Of a stretch of DNA of 32,502 nucleotides, positions 31,460 to 32,502 are shown piece by piece (position 1 is the stretch's first letter; each line of letters opens with the position of its first letter). The notes beneath the pieces are model-generated. The model did not search any database. It had not been told where the DNA came from and saw only the letters and a program-made list of their open reading frames with translations. The position numbers and the translations under genes were made by a program. Origin of the DNA: Deltaproteobacteria bacterium (lineage in GTDB: Bacteria; Myxococcota_A; Polyangia; Haliangiales; Haliangiaceae); NCBI GenBank assembly GCA_005887925.1, contig VBLP01000186.1, forward strand, positions 5,358 through 37,859, written 5' to 3'.

Positions 31460-32233
31460 GTGTCAGATATCGCTCAGCACATCGCGGTCTCGCACAAGGT
31501 GCAATTCGAAGATCTGGACTGGGAGAAAGCACGCAGGATCGGGCTGACACAGCACGAGATCGAGAGCCTGACGTACTTCGCCGACATCGAGAGCCAGACG
31601 GTCTACTACTTCCTGGAAGTCGCCAAGCTGCAGGTCTCGCGCGACCCCGAGCTGCTCACGTTCCTGACGATGTGGAACTACGAGGAGTACTTCCACTCGC
31701 ACGCGCTGACGCGGCTCCTCACCGAGTGCGGGGTGCCGGTCGAGAGCGCGACGGCGCGGTCGACCAAGATCCGCGCCGGTGCGCGGCTCAAGGCCAGGCT
31801 CGAGGACATCGTCCAGACCTTGATCGCCAAGGTCATGCCCAGGACGTTCGTCGCGCTGTGGATGTTCTGGGGCTCGCTCCAGGAGTGCCTGACGACACAG
31901 GCGTACGAGGAGCTGGCGCACCAGACCTCGAACCCGGTGCTCGCCGAGCTGTGCCGGCGGATCGCCAAGCAGGAGCGGCGCCACTTCGCGTACTACTACG
32001 GCCAGGCCAAGAACCGGCTCGAGGGCCAGTCGTGGGCGCAGCGCTTCACGCGCTGGATCGCCAAGAAGTTCTACGCCCCGGTCGGCGGCGGCGTGAAGAC
32101 CGATGCCGAGGGTGCCCGGCTGGTCGCGCAGCTGTTCCCGGGCGACCGGATCTTCGAGGTCATGAGCTACATCGAGAAGCGGATGGCCGCCCGCGCCACG
32201 TCGGTGCCGCTGCGGCTGCCGGAAGCGGCGTAG
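31460..32233 (+). CDS. Ferritin-like di-iron protein (acyl-ACP-desaturase-like helical bundle)
   Basis: A 257-residue, all-helical protein with a complete di-iron ligand set in four-helix-bundle order: E44, E76-x2-H79 (in Y-E-E-Y-F-H), E142 and E172-x2-H175 (in Q-E-R-R-H-F). This pattern is shared by soluble acyl-ACP desaturases, ribonucleotide reductase R2-like oxidases and related oxygenases. It is shorter than desaturases and lacks their longer N-terminal region. Aromatic residues are rich near the site (Y-Y-F-L and A-Y-Y-Y). The start is GTG 31460; a GAGG about ten bases earlier is a modest ribosome site, and no ATG is available without losing the first helix. It is cytoplasmic with no membrane segment. 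It could be a hydroxylase, desaturase or oxygen/iron handling protein; the substrate is unknown. Confidence 0.83.
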   Translation: MSDIAQHIAVSHKVQFEDLDWEKARRIGLTQHEIESLTYFADIESQTVYYFLEVAKLQVSRDPELLTFLTMWNYEEYFHSHALTRLLTECGVPVESATARSTKIRAGARLKARLEDIVQTLIAKVMPRTFVALWMFWGSLQECLTTQAYEELAHQTSNPVLAELCRRIAKQERRHFAYYYGQAKNRLEGQSWAQRFTRWIAKKFYAPVGGGVKTDAEGARLVAQLFPGDRIFEVMSYIEKRMAARATSVPLRLPEAA

Positions 32234-32338
32234 GCGACGGTGATCGGGTAGCGCTGCAGCGGTGCTCCGCTGGTGCGGCCGCGGCAGCGTGACCGCGTCA
32301 GCGTCGGCGGTCGGCGCCCGGCGGTCAGCTGCTGGCCT

Positions 32339-32358
32339 CGGCCGACGGCCGTCGGCCG
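32339..32358. repeat. Perfect 20-bp palindrome
   Basis: Bases 32339-32358 are a perfect ten-plus-ten palindrome built on CGGCCGACGG, followed by a further partial GCCGTCGG copy. It sits between the ferritin-like stop and the right-edge gene, which are convergent. Function is unknown; high GC content makes partial matches common, but a perfect 20-mer is less so. Confidence 0.5.
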
Positions 32359-32380
32359 TCGGCATCGGCAGCGTTTCTCT

Positions 32381-32399
32381 GGCCGCTTTTGAAGCGGCC
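32381..32399. repeat. GC-rich hairpin downstream of convergent genes
   Basis: GGCCGCTT at 32381-32388 pairs perfectly with AAGCGGCC at 32392-32399 around a three-base loop. It lies 25 bases after the stop of the minus-strand right-edge gene and about 150 bases after the ferritin-like stop, a position that suits transcript-end protection. It lacks a T-run on either strand, so it is not a classical terminator. Confidence 0.45.
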
Positions 32400-32423
32400 C
32401 CGTCGCCGGGCCGGCTGAAGCGG

Positions 32424-32502
32424 TCAGAGACCGCCAGCGTCAGCAGCAATCTGCACGAGCTGCTTAGCGAGCAGCTCTGAGACCTTCTGCTCCATCGAGG
32501 AC
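32424..32502 (-). CDS. C-terminus of an unidentified protein (partial)
   Basis: A minus-strand frame enters from the right edge and stops with TGA at 32426-32424. It gives 25 residues ending E-L-L-A-K-Q-L-V-Q-I-A-A-D-A-G-G-L, an amphipathic helix that looks like real protein. No family can be named from so little. It is convergent with the ferritin-like gene. If an ATG at 32495 were the start the product would be too short, so the gene most likely begins outside the window. Confidence 0.4.
   Translation of the reverse strand, partial: SSMEQKVSELLAKQLVQIAADAGGL

Noticed and set aside
32381-32399. Rho-independent terminator
   Set aside because: The stem is perfect but no T-run follows on either strand.
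1-32502. tRNA genes, rRNA genes or CRISPR arrays
   Set aside because: No cloverleaf-like T-loop motifs, rRNA signatures or regularly spaced repeats were seen by reading; a dedicated scan (tRNAscan-type, covariance models) could not be run.

Overview
The window is about 32.5 kb of very GC-rich DNA. Genes are densely packed with strong G/C third-position bias, which makes long antisense shadow frames common. Large eukaryote-like Ser/Thr kinases (one with a TonB-like tail, one fused to an AAA-type ATPase and a helical repeat region), TPR proteins, CHAT-type fragments, a REP-associated transposase and scattered single metabolic genes together suggest a myxobacterium-like member of Myxococcota. 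This is inference from gene style only; there is no rRNA or marker gene, and no tRNA or CRISPR was seen.

Layout. 1-3581 (minus strand) is an operon-like run: GNAT acetyltransferase, kynurenine-formamidase-like alpha/beta hydrolase, Rieske dioxygenase alpha subunit, and a cut-off gene with a basic N-terminal tail. 3727-5829 (minus) is a membrane Ser/Thr kinase whose far side carries a proline-rich linker and a TonB C-terminal-like domain. It is divergent from a TonB-dependent receptor at 6471-9467, and the ~600 bp between them holds a cluster of stem-loops. 9464-10691 (minus) holds an E2-acyltransferase-like protein lacking the catalytic His and a frameshifted small exported protein. 10799-13492 is a divergent aldehyde dehydrogenase / zinc alcohol dehydrogenase pair. 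13696-15564 is a mobile/decayed zone: a RAYT-type transposase, an AT-rich patch, and a broken CHAT-plus-TPR gene. 15646-18665 carries a periplasmic TPR protein, an NTF2-like protein, an orphan DNA methyltransferase translationally coupled to it, and a GST. 19325-21510 carries a di-heme lipoprotein with a good promoter/operator candidate and a KDPG aldolase. 21557-25322 carries a solitary LanC-like protein, divergent from a dimethylglycine/sarcosine-dehydrogenase-type gene broken by a deletion and frameshift. 25361-27633 has small genes: two hypotheticals, an SDR, a lipoprotein and a VgrG-tip-like beta-repeat protein. 27728-32233 has the giant kinase-ATPase and a di-iron ferritin-like protein separated by two back-to-back inverted repeats. 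The end of another minus-strand gene enters at the right edge.

How the genes may work together. The most interesting reading is the kinase/receptor pair: the kinase has the parts order of a TonB protein (membrane anchor, Pro-rich spacer, TonB C-terminal fold) with a cytoplasmic kinase in front, and it sits beside an outer-membrane receptor with a TonB box. This could let an outer-membrane substrate signal directly to a cytosolic kinase. The metabolic genes are mostly short cassettes (Rieske/hydrolase; ALDH/ADH) rather than one pathway. Three genes appear broken (10339-10691, 14962-15564, 22910-25322); whether these are real lesions or sequence errors cannot be told from the sequence alone.
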